A stretch of DNA of 64,000 bases, taken from positions 13,782,001-13,846,000 of the forward strand of contig NC_068913.1 of NCBI RefSeq assembly GCF_023091745.1. Direction: 5' to 3'. A model generated the notes under the pieces. The model made no database searches. It saw nothing but the letters and a program-made list of their open reading frames with translations, and had not been told where the DNA came from. Both the position numbers and the translations under genes were made by a program. This document shows, piece after piece, positions 36,701-51,500 of the stretch. Position 1 is the stretch's first letter. Each line of letters begins with the position of its first letter. This DNA is from Budorcas taxicolor. Its lineage: Eukaryota; Chordata; Mammalia; Artiodactyla; Bovidae.

Positions 36701-39517
36701 TTCTTTGACATCACACCATCTGAAATGACTGTTATGGAAGTCCCGAAGATACTTTTGTTTTTCAAAGACCCTTTTTAATTTGAGTAATATTATTTTGTAT
36801 CTGTTAAAACTTTCAACTTAATACCAAATGGGATACATCAACATCAAATGGAGATCAAATGGACATTCTTTCATTGAGATAACGTAATCTTTGTTTATAA
36901 ACTGTAGCTCTAGGAAGGAGGTTTATGATTCTTTTCCTGCATTTAACAAGATGACACTTATAGCCAGAGGACAGCTCAGGTTGGTGCTTTGCTGGGATCC
37001 AGTTAATAAAATGATGCATAAATGTTTTATGTTCAACTCTTTACAATGATTTTAGAACAAATATGATTTTTTAAGGATTAGTAAATAGTACTTGTACAGT
37101 TATGATTTTAGTCTTAAACATTTATACTCTGTCAGAAAGAATCTGTCTACTTTTCAAAGTGAAATCCATTTTCTTCTCCTTTTTAATAGGTCTTATTTCG
37201 TCTCAATTTCCTGGTAGTGGTGTTATGCATAGTAATGGATCGGCCTTATCAGTTCTATTACTTTGTCCCCTTGGTCACTGTATGGTTCATGGTCATATAT
37301 GTTACTTTAGCACTATGGCCACAAATAATCCAAAAAAAAGCAAACGGTAAATATATTTTCTTACTAATGTTAATAAATATATTCTTCCAGTGCAAGTTTC
37401 TTTTTAGTTGCTAACGGCTGTTATTTTTATTGAGATGTATTGACAGTTTAAATTTATATGTAGCATTGATATTTTGAAAATTTGCTCTTAAATTATGTTT
37501 CTAGAAAGTTACGTGGTTCAAGTAGTATTAGCAGTGAGGAATAATAGTTTGCATTTATATTATGTTTTCTCCTTTTAAACTTTCAAAGCCATTTTACATA
37601 TCAGCTAGTGTAGCCATTTTCAAACTCTCTTGTATGGAGCCAGAATGGAGCGCACCAGAGAGCCACACATCCTGCTTCAGTCTTGGCATCTCTGGTTTAC
37701 TTGATCCTGTGTCTGTGTGCGTGTGCGTGTGCGCATGTGCGTGTGTGTGTGTGTGTGTGTAGATTTTGAGTAGACATTCATTTGCAAAAAGGCTTTTTGT
37801 GTCAGACAAGCTTAAAAATCACTAGTATAGCTTATCTTCTAAACAACCCTTTAAGCAGTTATTATCAACCTGTTTTATGTTTAAGGAAACGTAAGTGCCC
37901 ACAAGGTGTCATCTTCAAATTTTAGACAGATAGGTCTGATGAATGTTCAAAGTAAGGTCACAGTCATTGATCCTAATGCTTTTCTCCATCAAGATCATGT
38001 CATTAAAATTAAACCTTGTTGTTTTTTTTTTTTTGAAACAGAATTTTTTTTGTCTTTAATAATGTCTTTTAGGTCTTTCAATCAAATATTATATATCAAA
38101 AAAATATTTTCTGTCGACTTCTATTAATAATACCAAATAATTTTTCAGGAAAGAGTTAAGCTCCAGCCTTCAATGAAGTCCATTTGTGTCTTGGAGTCTC
38201 TGTAGTTTAATTCCTCAACACAAACCCTGCATATTTATAAAATGATAATCAATATGTATAAACTGTGAACACATAACTTAAAATATGCATATGTTAAAAT
38301 GCATCTTATAGATTAAACTAATCCACTGGGAAGTTCTTAAGCTCCTTTCTTAAAACTGTAATGTTTCAGCAGTATTACCAAAGTTATTAAACATGAGTGT
38401 TTGTTAGAATTACATTGAGCCTGTTCCAAGTTTTGTTGTAACTTCCAATAATGAACAGTATAATTGAATCTGGGATGTATTTTCAAATGCATTTATAGTG
38501 GCTAAATATCAAGTATATGGGGTATCAGATCAATGTTGTAGCCTCGTTCCTAGTAAGGATGCTCCATCTTTTCTTCCTTTGTGTCCCACTTGTAATTTTA
38601 GATATATTTTGTGTATCCTGTAGGCAGCCTTAAATTATTATAAAGAACTATGCAGGGTATTAATATGTTAAATAGAGAGTATTTAGCATGTTTTCTAATG
38701 TAAGTTTACATTTCTTAGTAAATTAAATATTTTCTCTCTTAGGAAATTGTTTGTGGCATTTTGGCTTACTGTTGAAACTAGCCTTCTTGCTGTTATGTAT
38801 ATGTTTTTTGGCATATTCTCAGGTTTGTATTGTCCTTTTTGGTTTATATTTTGTTGTATTTTATTCTAAAGTTCAAATGTGTTAAAGTATGAGAGAAGAA
38901 TCAGAGCTTTTCTTAAGCTTCACTTTTTAATGACTGTAATAAAAGTGTCACTCTGTAGTTGACTACTCAGTGTCGTTCTTTTGAGACCTATCTACTTTTG
39001 TTACCTCTGTTTTTGTTGGAAGAGCAATTTAAAGCTCTTCCTCTGGCAGTTGTTCGCAATCCATTTTACTTGACTTTGATCAATCAAACTTTTATTGAAC
39101 GCCTGTCATAAGACACTGCTCAAAGTGAAGATCAAAATTCTCTTGACAGAATCTGCAGCTTGGTCTGTGCATTATTCATGGCGTCCAAGTGCTACTTGAC
39201 TTTTCCCATAACTTCATAGAGCAGAATTTTGGCTGTTGATAAAGCCAACTCAGGGGCAAAGTGGCTTGCTTGTATGTAGTATATCTCTAACCTTTTATCG
39301 CCCTATTTTGATGGTTGAGATTTTCTTAACTCTTTTTGCAAGATGGCAAACTGCTACCTGCTGGTCAGTCCATCAGACAGACTTATTATTTGGGCGGCAT
39401 GATATTTATAACAATAATTTAATTGCATTTAGTTGTGATATATTCTGTAGTTTACTGCCATCTCCAACACTGTCTTGTATTCAACTCTACCAGATGAAAA
39501 TGCCATATGAGCATTGT

Positions 39518-39560
<43 letters not shown>

Positions 39561-42500
39561 CTCCTATAGAGGGCTTTTCTTTTTTTTTTTTTTCTATAGG
39601 CTTTCCTGTTTATTTTCATTCTTAGAAATAAAGTATCTTACATCTGCCTGACTTTTAAGGGTTTTTTGCAGGAAATATGTAGAGTAATAAGGAAACAATA
39701 GTCAAATATTAAAGAAATAGCCAGTTAAGTGTCATACAGCTGCTGCTGCTGCTAAGTCGCTTCAGTCGTATCCGAGTCTGTGCGACCCCATTGACGGCAG
39801 CCCACCAGGCTCCCCCGTCCCTGGGATTCTCCAGGCAAGAACAGTGGAGTGGGTTGCCATTTCCTTCTCTAATGCATAAAAGTGAAAAGTGAAAGTGAAG
39901 TCGCTCAGTCGTGTCTGACTCTTTGCGACCCCATGGACTGCAGCCCACCAGGCTCCTCTGTCCATGGGATTTTCTAGGCAAGAGTACTGGAGTGGGTTGC
40001 CATTGCCACTTGACAATTATTCATTAAAATTCCCAAGACTCCCTGGTTCATCTGAAGGAGGGAAAGGAAGACAGACCAAGAGTTCACAAAAAGAATTAAG
40101 ATTTACCTTTGAAACAGTATTGACTACTGGATCAGAAAAAAAAAGGAAATTGCCTAGTACAGCCCAGTGTGTTGTGCAGATGGGTGCTCATTAAATACTT
40201 GCTTATTGATTACATACAAATTTTGATGAGAAATAAACTTGATACATGATCTGTGGAATCCTGTATGTCTAATACATATCGGTGAAATAGAGAAATGTGA
40301 TATAATAGGTATACACTTTATACTGCAGGTCTTGGTAATAATCATCCTGAGACATATACCTTGATAGAACCTATTTTTATAAGTGACTAGCATTTTAAAT
40401 TCTGTGACTAAATGGAGACTTTTGCAATTTATTAAAATAATAAAGTTCTTCTGACCTAAAGATTTGGTATTACCTAAAACATAATACTATTTTCATGTTT
40501 TACTTTTTTTTATTAGCCTTTAAAAACCTGAAGTTACACAATTTTTTTTTTAAATGCCATGGCATCATGTGTCATAATGGAGTTTCCATAATAGAGTTTG
40601 TTGTCATTCTTTAGTCTGGAAATTGAGTGTTTTGTTCTCTTTTTTGAAAGACTTCATTAATGTACAGAAATGTACCCAAGACTTCTGCCCCTTCATTCCC
40701 AGATTTTCCAGACTGTCAGATCAATAAGAAGGTACATTCACTAATGACCAGAGTAAAGTTGTAAGCTTTGTTTCAAAGTCTAATAATGGCATTTGGGTAT
40801 AGTTGATTGAGTAAGGTGACTAATTCAGAGGATTCTTTTTAATTCATATGGTTCATTATAGATTGATTATTAAGGACATTACATAAAGAAAAACTATAAC
40901 TTTAACCATCATCCTTTAGGTTATTGATACCATATTGGCTGAAGTAATTTGTAGTTTTGTGTTTTGATCATTAAATAGTAGCTCTTTTGTACACTAGATT
41001 AAATGGAATAACTTTCCAATTACCAACTTGGGGTTTGTTTTGTTTTGTTTTTTGATTTTACAGTCTCAATAGCCTTTCATGTGCTATGAAAGTAAGTTAA
41101 CAAAAATGTTTTGTTATCTTTACTACCCATTAGTAAAATAAGTTTCTTTTCAAATGAAATGACATTTTGATATGAAATAAATAGAATTTTAAAATTATGA
41201 ATGACCTTAATAAAATCTTAACTTTAGAAAATTACAGTTTATAATAGAATTCCAAAAGCCAGTATTGACTTAAACCGTCTTAATTTTCTGAATTCCTCTT
41301 CTCAGGGTGCATTTGAGAAGATCTTTTCTCTTTGGCCATTGTCCAAGTGTTTTGAACTGAAAGGCAATGTATATGAATGGTGGTTCAGATGGAGGTTAGA
41401 CCGTTATGTATGTATTTACCTTGTGCTCTTTTCCCATTTCAAATTATACTTTTAAAATTTACTTGGAAAAATGTAATCTGTTTTTATTTGGTTTTGAAAT
41501 AAGGAAACATGTTGATTTGGTAAATCAAAGCAATCCAGCCCACCCTTTGGTTTTCTTTTATTTTTTTGCAGTGAGCAAAATACTCTTTTATTTTTACACA
41601 GGTTATCTTAACATTTATTGTTATTGTTTTGATTCATCTGGTCTTTTAAAGATTATTATTTTTTGATTGAAATATACTTGATTTACAGTGTGTCAGTTTT
41701 TAAATGAAAATTCTTAAATGTTGGGAAAGGTTTAAAGTCAGGAGTATCATAGCAGTTTGGCAACATGTACCCAGGGCTGCTTCTTGTTGTTTAGTCTCTA
41801 AGTCGTGTCCGACTCTTTTGAGACCCCATAGACTGCAGCCCACCAGGCTCCACTGTCCATAGGATTTCCCAGGCAAGAATTACTGTGACTGAAAGCGGCA
41901 TTCTTTTCTATGGCCGAGTAATGTTCCGTTGTATATATGTGCCACCTCTCTGCCCATTCACCCACTGGTGGGTGTTTAGGTTGCTTCCATGTCCTGGCTG
42001 TTGTACATAGTACTTCAGTGAACGCTGGGGTGCATGCATCTTTTCCAATTATGGTTTCATCCAGATATATAAAATGTCTTTATTTCTTTACTTGCTGCTG
42101 AGACTCCTTGAAGTAAGCCAGCTTATCTTGTCATTGCAAGAGATGTTTGCTTGTCCATTGCAAATTGTTTCCAATGATCATTGACTTGACCTCATTTCTT
42201 GATGTTTAGGTTCTTCATAGAAACTTTGAATCTTTAAGCTTTTAACCTATATACTTCTATACATATGGTACTCCTTTACCAAGTATATTTGCTATTTATT
42301 GAAAAGCAGCTATTTAAAACAGGTTTTCCCCCCTTATTTTTCAGGTAGTCTTTCATGGAATGTTGTTTGCTTTCATTTATCTGGCTTTGCAGAAGCGCCA
42401 AATACTTTCTGAAGGAAAGGGTGAACCTCTTTTTTCAAGCAAAATTTCAAATTTTCTATTATTTATTTCAGTAGTTTCTTTCTTGGTAAGTTTCACATGT

Positions 42501-45500
42501 AATCTTCTAAATTTCCAAAATCCCAAATGGTGCAGAAAATTAACTTTAAGAGATAGGAATTTAATCATTTATTTTTAATAAATAAAATATTTTACTTTTG
42601 AAATATCTCTTTCTTATTTTAAATTGAACATAAATTCTAAAGAGAATATAAACATATATGTGTTAAATATGAAGAATAACTTGAGATCTCAATGAAATAG
42701 GAATTTTAAAAGTTGTAATAAGTTTGGGAAAAAATATAAGATATTTAACAGAAAGAGCCATCACTGCAGTATGATCACTATTTCTGGAAAAACACAGACT
42801 TACGCTCCTCTCTCTCTACTTTGTTATATTTGAGCTTGCCAAAATGAGAGAGGAACAAACCTGTGTACAGTTTTTACTGAACTTTAATAGCACAATGAAG
42901 TATAATGTTGGACTTCCCTGGCAGTCCAGTGGTTAGTACTTGGCCTTCCAATGCAGGAGGTGTGAGTTTGATCCTTGGTCAGGCAGCTAAGATCCCACAT
43001 GGCTCCTGGCCAAAAAAGTCAAAACATGAGACAAAAGCAATATTGTAACAAATTCAATAAACGCTTTTAAAATGGTCCACATCCAAAAAAAAAAAAGAAA
43101 TATTAAAAAAATTATGAAGTATGTTATAAAGAAACTTCTTAAAATTGAGTGCTGCCTTGTTAAGGCATAACCATTTTTGTGAAGTGATCCATAAATTTTT
43201 TGTTTTAGACCTATTCCATCTGGGCTAGCAGTTGTAAAAACAAAGCAGAGTGCAATGAACTCCACCCATCCGTTTCTGTGGTACAGGTAATTATCTTTAT
43301 TTAGAGAAATTTTTCTTAATTTTTGATTAGAACAGGAGTCTTTAAAGACAACTTTTAAATTGAAATCTATTAAATGTAGTATATCTTTCTAAGCCCTACC
43401 TTCCTCTGTAGTAGAGATACTAAAATCTGTTTTGAAGGGTGGTTATTAAATGTTATTATTAAATGTATAGAAATGATTGGTGTTTATCACTTGATAAGCA
43501 CTTAGAAAATGTTCATTCATTTCTCCTGTTTTCTTTTTCATCATTTACTTATTCAGATTTCTCCATTTACTTGTTTCTGGCCTTACTTATTAATGGCCTT
43601 CCGTGTGTTAAGAACCATGCTACAGGTCAGAAGTGCATGTAGTTCCTGCCCTCAGAACTTACAGCCCAACAGGAATATGGTTGAACAGTTATTCATTTAA
43701 CAGTTTCTAAAATTCAGTTAACAAGTCTTTGATACTTCTGTGTGCTAGATATTATGCTGAGGGACATAGTGACGACCAAAGCAGACGTGGTCCCTACCCG
43801 CACAGAGCCTGTATTCTTCAGCTGCAAATAGTAATCATATAATCACCAAGTAATCATGAACAGAAGTTCATGACGCTACAAGGGAATACAGTAAGGGTAT
43901 ATGACCTAGTTGGAGTTGGAGTGAAGGTAGTTAGGATTCAGAGACGGTTTCCCTGATAAAATTCCCTGGTGGTCCAGCAGTTAAGACTCGGATTCCACTG
44001 CAGGGGGTGCAGGTTTGATCTCTGGTCAGGGAAGTTCTGAATGCCATAAGGTGCAGCCAAAGAGGGGTGGAAAAATTAAGCCAAGATTGGAGGAATGAAG
44101 GCAGGCAGTGAGAACTTAGGCCATGTGGGTAGAGAAGAGTATATTCCCATTCAGGGAACTTGAAGAAAGCCACTGGGGCTGGAACGCAGAGAGCCAGAGT
44201 CTAAAGAAGTATGTGTAGTGACTGGGAGGTGGGCCGAGGCTGCTCAGCAGCCCAAATCAAATTTGCATTTTAGAGAGATACCTGTGGTTGCAGGTAATTG
44301 TAGGGCCTTGTGATTAGTGTGGTGACAGTTAAGTACAGGGCACTTGAGAACATTTGGGATTTCTTCCTAATCCATCTTGATATCAGAGCAAGGTTCTTGG
44401 ACAAAGTTATGTCTAAGCCAAAGCCTAAAAACTATGGTTCAACAGGAAGGAACAGGGAGGATTTCTGGAGGATCTTCTTTTAGGTTTTAAGTTCTCTTCA
44501 ATGAAGAAACTATTTCATCCATCTTAAACCTCTATATAGTCAGTAGAACTAAGCGTATGACCAACTCTCCAAACACAATTGACAATGCTATTTTAAAAAT
44601 TGTACTATATTAATATAGCATTTTCAGGACTTCTGCAGAAGTCATGCTTACAAGTAACACTTTGTATTTCGTATCTGATGTCATTTCTGTAGCAACATGG
44701 AAGGAAGGGGGCTGTTCCACTAACATGACACCAATACAGAACAACGTAAGAGTAGCTAAGGGAGAGAGCGACTGCTCATAGAAGAAGGCTAACATAAACC
44801 CTGCTGAGCCGTCACTTTCACTCCTGGTCACTACATGCCACATACTCATCTTTCCTTAGTTACTTTTTCCCACATTTACGTTGCTGGCAGTAGAAGGAGC
44901 CTTGAAGAGAGCAGAAAGATGGGGGTGAGCAGCTCCCAGCAGAGTGAATACTTTTTAGAAGCAAAATCATATCATGGAATTTTGTTAATTTTGATACATA
45001 AATATAGCATTTCTTTCTACACAAAGGTCCTCAAGATGAGTTTATATTTTTTCTAGTACATATAAAATAAAACTGTCCAGCCATATAAAGCCTGCCCTTG
45101 TTTGCACTATATAGAGCACATGCTCAGAAATCCAGTTTGAGTAGACTCTAGATCAAAAATAACTTGCAAATACTTCATCTATTGAGGAAAAAAAAAAGTC
45201 TATTAAGTTCAGTAACATAAAGAATAAAATTATCACTTGAAAGAAAGCAAAATTCTTTGAATAAGCAGATTATTAACATTTGCCTGTGTGTTTTTTCTTT
45301 AGATTTTAGCCTTCATCCTTATAAGGAATATCCCTGGGTATGCTCGTTCAGTTTACAGTTCATTTTTTGCTTGGTTTGGAAAAATTTCATTAGAGGTTAG
45401 TATATTAATATTTTGATCTGTCTTATACTACCCAGTGTTTTATGGAGCTGTGTATATAAATGTATATATAGATGTGTAACTGACTTTTTCTTTAAACCAA

Positions 45501-48500
45501 AGCTATTTTTATGAAATTATAGGCAAGAAACTTTGAACTTCAACAGCAGTATTATAGAATGCTTTTAAAGTCTTATTTAAATAGCTAAATACAGATGACT
45601 TTCACATATTTATTTTGTCTTTCAAGTACAGCCAAGATGAAGGAATAGGAAGAGAAAAAAAATGAAATAGATACAAATGAAATTTGTAAATAGACATAAA
45701 TGAAATCAAGCTGAGAGGATTTTGATTTGTTGTTCATTCATAATTAAGTATTATATTGCTGGAATTTAGTTTATTGATGCTTATCATAATAAAATTCACT
45801 CTTATTGAAAGTTTGGGGAAATTTTAAAACTCATTAATTTGTGTGCAGTAACTAATATGAATTTATCCTCAAAATCAGTTTAAAGTAGGTATGAAATACA
45901 TTTAGTGTATTCTGAGTTTTATTATTGAAATAGAACATTTTAAAATAGTAGAATTCATTTAATCATAAAAGATACATTTTAGAGTTATAATATGTATTAA
46001 GTTGTCTTTAAAATGGGAAAGACTTCTGTGTGATTCAGTTACACATTGTTTTTCAGATTCTCTTCCCTCATAAGTTATTATAAGATATTAAGTATACTTC
46101 CTGTGCTATTTACTAGGTTCTTGTTGCTATCTGTTTTACATATAATAGTGTGTTAATCCCAACCTGCTAATTTATCACCTCCCCATTTTCCCATTGGTAA
46201 CTAACCATAAGTTTGTTTTCTATATCTGTGAGTCTCTTTCTGTCTTGGAATTAAGTTCATTCTTTTTGTTTTGTTTGTAAGATTCTACATGTGAGTGGTA
46301 TCATATGATACTTGTCTTTGTCTGGCTTACTTCACTTAGTATGATAATTTCTGGGTCTGTCTATGTTGCTACAAATGGCATTATTGCATTCTTTCTTTTG
46401 ACTGATGTTCCATACACACACACACACACACCCCACATCTTCTTTATCCTTTCACCTGCCCATGGACATTTAGGTTGCTTCTGTGTCTTGGCGATTGTAA
46501 ATAGTACTGCAGAGACTAGATATTTTTGAATTATCATTTTCTCCAGCTATATGCCAAAGTGGAATTATTGGATGATATGGACACTTGAATGTGTATTCTG
46601 TTTTTTTTTTAGTGTAATGTCCTGAAGGTATCATTTAAGTCAGACTATTCTATTGTATCATTTAGCATTTCTGTTGCCTTATTGATTTTCTCTCTCAGAG
46701 ATCTGTCCACTGATGTGCCTGGGGTGTTAAAGGCTTCTAATTATTGTGTTCCTGTCAGTTTCTCTCTTCATGTTTGTTAGTATCTCCTTGCAGTGGTCCT
46801 TGTATCATGATATAATATCCTTCTTTATCTTTCTTTATATCTTTTGTTTTAAAGTCTATCTTGTCTCATATGAGTATTGTGACTCTAGTCGTTTCTGTTT
46901 GCATGAAATATCTTTTTACATCCCCTCCCTTTTAATCTTTAAGTTTCCTTTGTCCTCAAGTGGGTCTTTTGAAGGCAGCATATTTTAGGCTTTTGTTTTT
47001 TTTAATCCAGTCTGCCACTGTGTGTCTTTTGATTGGAGCATTTAGTCCACTAACATTTAAAGTAATTATTGATAGATATGTTATTTATTGCCATTTTAAA
47101 CCTTGTCTTCTTGTTGGTTTTATATTTCTTCTTTGTCTCTTTTTGTTTCTCCTTTTGTGGTTTGATGGTTTTCTTTTGTATTATACTCATGTTCTCTTCT
47201 TGGTTTTCGTGAATCTATTGTGTCTTGATTTGCTGTTGCTCTGTTTTCAAGTATGTTAACTTCTTCCTGTATCTATTTGGTTTAGACTGGTAGTCGTATA
47301 GGCTCACACACTTTCTAAAAAGTCTATATTTTCTTACTCTCCTCCCCCTCATTTTATGATGTCCTCATTTACATCTTCATGTTCAACCTGTTGGTGTCCA
47401 TGTGGTCATCATTGCTTTCACAAAATTTTTAAGTTTTTTAAAATCTTTCTACTGGCTTATTTAAGAGATTTACTTTTCAACTGTGATATTTTTCTTCCCT
47501 ATAGATTCCTCTTTTCTATTTAGAGAAGACCTTTCAATATTTCCTTTAGGATAGGTTTAGTGTTGCCGTATTCTTTTAGTTTTTGCTTATCTGAGAAATT
47601 CTTTCTCTCTCCTTTTATTCTAAATTATAACCTTGCTGGGTAAAGTATCCTACATTACAGGATTTTGCCTTACAAGACTTTTAATATACCTTGCCACTTC
47701 CTTCTAACCTGCAGCATTTCTGTAGAGAAATTACCTGAAAACCTTATAGGGGTTCCCTTGTAATTAACTCTCTGCTTTTCTGTTACAAGCCTTTAAAATC
47801 TTCTCTTTAACTTTTGCCATTTTAGTTATGTCTTGAAATAGGTCTGTTTGGGTTTATCTTGTTTGGGACCCTTTGTACTTCTGGTACCTGAGATAGCTCT
47901 GCTTCCTTCTTTAGGTTTGGGCAATTTTTAAGCAATAATTTCTTCAAATACATTTTCAATCCCCTTTCTGTCTCTTCTCCTTCTGGGATCCCTACTTGTG
48001 GATTGGCATGCTTTATCTTAACCTAGAAGTCTGTTACATTGCTTTCTTTTTTTTTCATTTGGCTTTCTCTCCACTATTATAATTGGGTGATTTCCATTAT
48101 CCTTTCTTCTAGATCACTTATTCCTTCTTCTGCATTATCCATTCTGCTCTTCATTGCAGTTAGTTCAGCTTTTGTCTATGCAAATGAATTTTCTAATTTT
48201 TCTTGGCTTCTCCTCATAGCTTCTAGTCGCTTTTTACAATAATTTGCATTTCTGTCCATAGCCTCTCTTCATTCCTTCAGTATTTTCACTGTCTCCTTTT
48301 TAAACTCAGTATCTGTTAGACTGAAGAGGTCTGTTTTATTGCTTGTTCTTTCAGGGGAATTCTTTTCTTAATTTTAACTGGGAGTGGTTCCTCTGCTTCT
48401 TTATTTTGCATATTTCTCTTGCTGTCTGAGTTTAGGAGGAACAGTCATCTGCTATGGTCTTGGAGGTCTATTTTTCTGTAGGTGCGTCCCTATGTAGCCT

Positions 48501-51500
48501 GCGTGGGTTTAGTATTTTTTGGTACAAGCACTATTTGTAGTACGGAGCCTGCCACTTCTTTGCTCAGTTACACTGGTCATTATCCTTCTGATAGGAGGTG
48601 TGACTTGTGGTGGCCAGAGCCTGTACTGGAGACTGAACCGGGTCTCCTCCTGGCTCTGTAGTTGTCGCTGCCCTATCAGGGGCAGAATCTGCTCCCTAGT
48701 TGTTGGCCTAGAGGCCCCCAGATGCTTTTCTGAGCTGCATTTCAGAGCTGCAGTGTGAGGTAGGAGGCACTGGAGCTCTCCCGCCGGGACAGGAGCCACT
48801 GATTTTCCTTGCAGGAGCTGTGCACCAGTGAGTGTGCTCTGTCGTGTCACCTTTCACTTGTCAGGGCTCACGGAATGCATTGTTGTTGGCACTGTCCTGG
48901 GCTCTGCCTCAATAGTGGGAATGTCAGCCGTGGCCCTGGTGTCCCTGGAGTGTTATCTCCACAAGGCCACCAGCGCAGGATCTGGGTCCACTCAGGTCCC
49001 AGGACCGCAGTACTCATGCCTCTGAATCCAGGGTGGGAGCTGTGGAGACATCTCATACCCTGGCCTAGCCCAGCCCTTATGCACGTGTACCCGCAGAGCC
49101 CACAGCTGCTGAGGTCAGAGCCCTCCCAGCGGCAGAAGCACCTCTTGTCTACTTGTATGTCCCACAGGTGCTGAATTTACAGAGCTGCCAGTGGAGGTGT
49201 TCCATCTCTCACACAGCTATGGGGAGAGAATTCAGTCCTGCTTCCTAAGTTGCTTGGCCTCTGGAGCTCAGCTGTGGTTTCAGCCCCACTTCTGCATGTG
49301 GGCAACCCCCTGGCATCTGCTCCTGGGGCCTGCCGAGGTGGTGGTTGACACAGGAGTCTCCTGAAGCAGTGGCAGCTGGGGCACACTCTCCTGGAGGCGG
49401 AGGAGGCAAGCCATGGGCCAGCACATGGAGCAGGAGGCTGCTGTGGATGCCCCACCCTTCACACAACAGTTAACAGTGGCCCTTCGTTTCTATAGCAGGC
49501 CCATGCTTCTGCAAACACCCACCGTTACAGCCACACCACACTCCAGCTCCTCAGGCTGGCTCTGTGCGTTCAGCACCAGTCTTTTCCCCAGGTCTGCCTC
49601 GTAGTAGTTTTGATTTGCATTTTTCTGGTAATTAGCGATGTTGAACATCTTTTCATGTACTTTTTGGCCCTCTGTATGTCTTCTTTGGAGAAGCATCTAT
49701 TAGAGCTTCTGCCATTTTTTGACTGAGTTGTTTGTGGGATTTTTTAAAAAATTATATTGGAATATAGTTGATTTACCATGTTGTGGTAGTTTCAGGTATA
49801 CAGCAAAATGAATCCGGTATACAATCCTTTAGAGAAGATTCTTTTCCCACATAGGTCATTATAGAGTGTTGAGTAGAGTTCCACTATATAGTAGTTAATT
49901 GTTATCTGTTTTATATGGAGTAGTGTATATATGTCAGTCCCAATCTTCCAGTTTATCCCTATGCCCTCTTTACCCCCTGGTAACCATACGTTTGTTTTCT
50001 ACATCTGTAGCTCTGTTTCCATTTTATATATAAGTTTGTTATATATAGAATTTCTTTGACCTCTCCTTCACTCAGTATCAGTCCATCTGTGTCCATCCAT
50101 GTTGCAGCAAATGGTGCTTTTCCATTCTTTTATATGGCTGAGTCATGCTCCATTGTGAATATGCACCACATCTTCTTTACCCATTCCTCTGCTGGACATC
50201 TAGGCTGCTTCCATGTCCTGGCTCTTGTAAATAGTGCTGAATATTGGTGTGCATGTATCTTTTCAAATTGTGGTTTTCTCTGGATATGTGCTCAGGAGTG
50301 GGATTGCTGGATCATATGGCAACTCTGTGTTTAGTTTTTTAAGAAACCTTCGTACTTCCTCCATAGTGGCTGTACCCAGTTTACAGTGTAGGGGAGTTCA
50401 CCTTTCTCCATACTCTCTCCAGCACTTATTGTTTACAGATTTTTTTTGATGATGGCCATTCTGACTGTTGTGAGGTGATACCTCATGGTAGTTTTGATTT
50501 GCATTTCTCTAATAATTAGTGATGTTGAACATCTTTTCATGTGTTTTTTAGCCAGCTGTATATCTTCTTTGGAGAAATGTCTGTTTAGATCTTCTGCCTG
50601 TGTTTTGATTGGGTTGCTTTTTGATACTGAGCTGCATGAGCTGTTTGTGTATTTTGGAGATTAATCCCTTGTCAGTTGCTTCATTTGCAAATACTTTCTC
50701 CAATCCTGTAGGTTGTCTTTTCATTTTGTGTATGGTTTCCTTTGCTGTACAACAGCTCTTAAGTTTAATTAGGTCATATTTGTTTATTTTTGTTTCTATT
50801 TTCATTGCTATAGGAGGTGGATTGAAAAAGATCTTGCTGTGGTTTATGTCAAAGTGTTTTTGCTGTGTTTTCCTACAAGAATTTTATAGTGCCTGATCTT
50901 ACATTTAGGCCTTTAATCCGTTTTGAGTCTATTTTTGTGGTCTAATTTCATCCTTGTACATGGAGCTGTCCAGATTTCCTAGCACCACTTACCGAGGAGG
51001 GTCTCTTCTCTCCATCGTGTATTCTTGCCTCCTCTGTCATAGATCAGGTGACGGTAGGTGTGGGTTCGCCTCTGGGCTTTCTGTCTTGTTCCACGGATAC
51101 ATATTTCTGTGTTTGTGCCACTGTCATGTCATTTTTGTGCCAGTGTCATGCTGTTTTGATTATTGTATCTTTGTCGTATAGTCTGAAATCAGGGAGCCTG
51201 ATTCTCCAGTTCCATTTTTCTTAAGATTACTGTGTCTGTTTGGGGTCTTTTGTGTTTCGATAAAATTTTTAAGATCTTTTTTTGTTCTAGATCTGCAAAA
51301 AAAATGGCATTGGTAACTTGATAGGTATTGCATTGAATCTGTAGTTTACTTTGTGGTATAGGCATTTTGACAATAGATTTTCAAGGCCAATAGTGAAATA
51401 ATTATGCTATCATATGTTTTAATTAGGAAAATCTATAATATATTTATGGACTTCCTGAAAATACCTAACTCGAAATATTTTTCCTTCCAGCTGTTTATTT

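Larger units (their letters stand above)
35811..37189 (+). other. CASD1: CASD1 intron 11
   Basis: It contains a 66-base BovB 3' scrap at 36063-36128 and a MIR (36185-36720) split by a dimeric Bov-tA. Sequence from 36725 to 37189 is AT-rich with nothing recognised. Confidence 0.75.
38823..41305 (+). other. CASD1: CASD1 intron 13
   Basis: It contains a pure GT microsatellite (39515-39557) and a dimeric Bov-tA (39740-40008). From 40200 to 41300 it is AT-rich with nothing recognised. Confidence 0.7.
43287..45302 (+). other. CASD1: CASD1 intron 16
   Basis: It holds L2-like sequence (43545-43960) and a CHR fragment (43961-44075). From 44080 to 45290 nothing recognisable was seen. Confidence 0.7.
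45396..51490 (+). other. CASD1: CASD1 intron 17
   Basis: Its first 660 bases look unique. From about 46060 to 51375 it is almost entirely L1 in antisense orientation, in at least two or three joined pieces listed separately. About 115 AT-rich bases remain before the exon 18 acceptor. Confidence 0.85.

Noticed and set aside
39740..40008. Two tRNA-like units that could be read as tRNA genes
   Set aside because: They are Bov-tA SINE units with the linker and tail of that family, not folded tRNA genes.
48509..49466. GC-rich stretch with several overlapping frames, possibly a CpG island or gene
   Set aside because: It is the GC-rich 5' UTR of an antisense L1, flanked by L1 ORF1 sequence.
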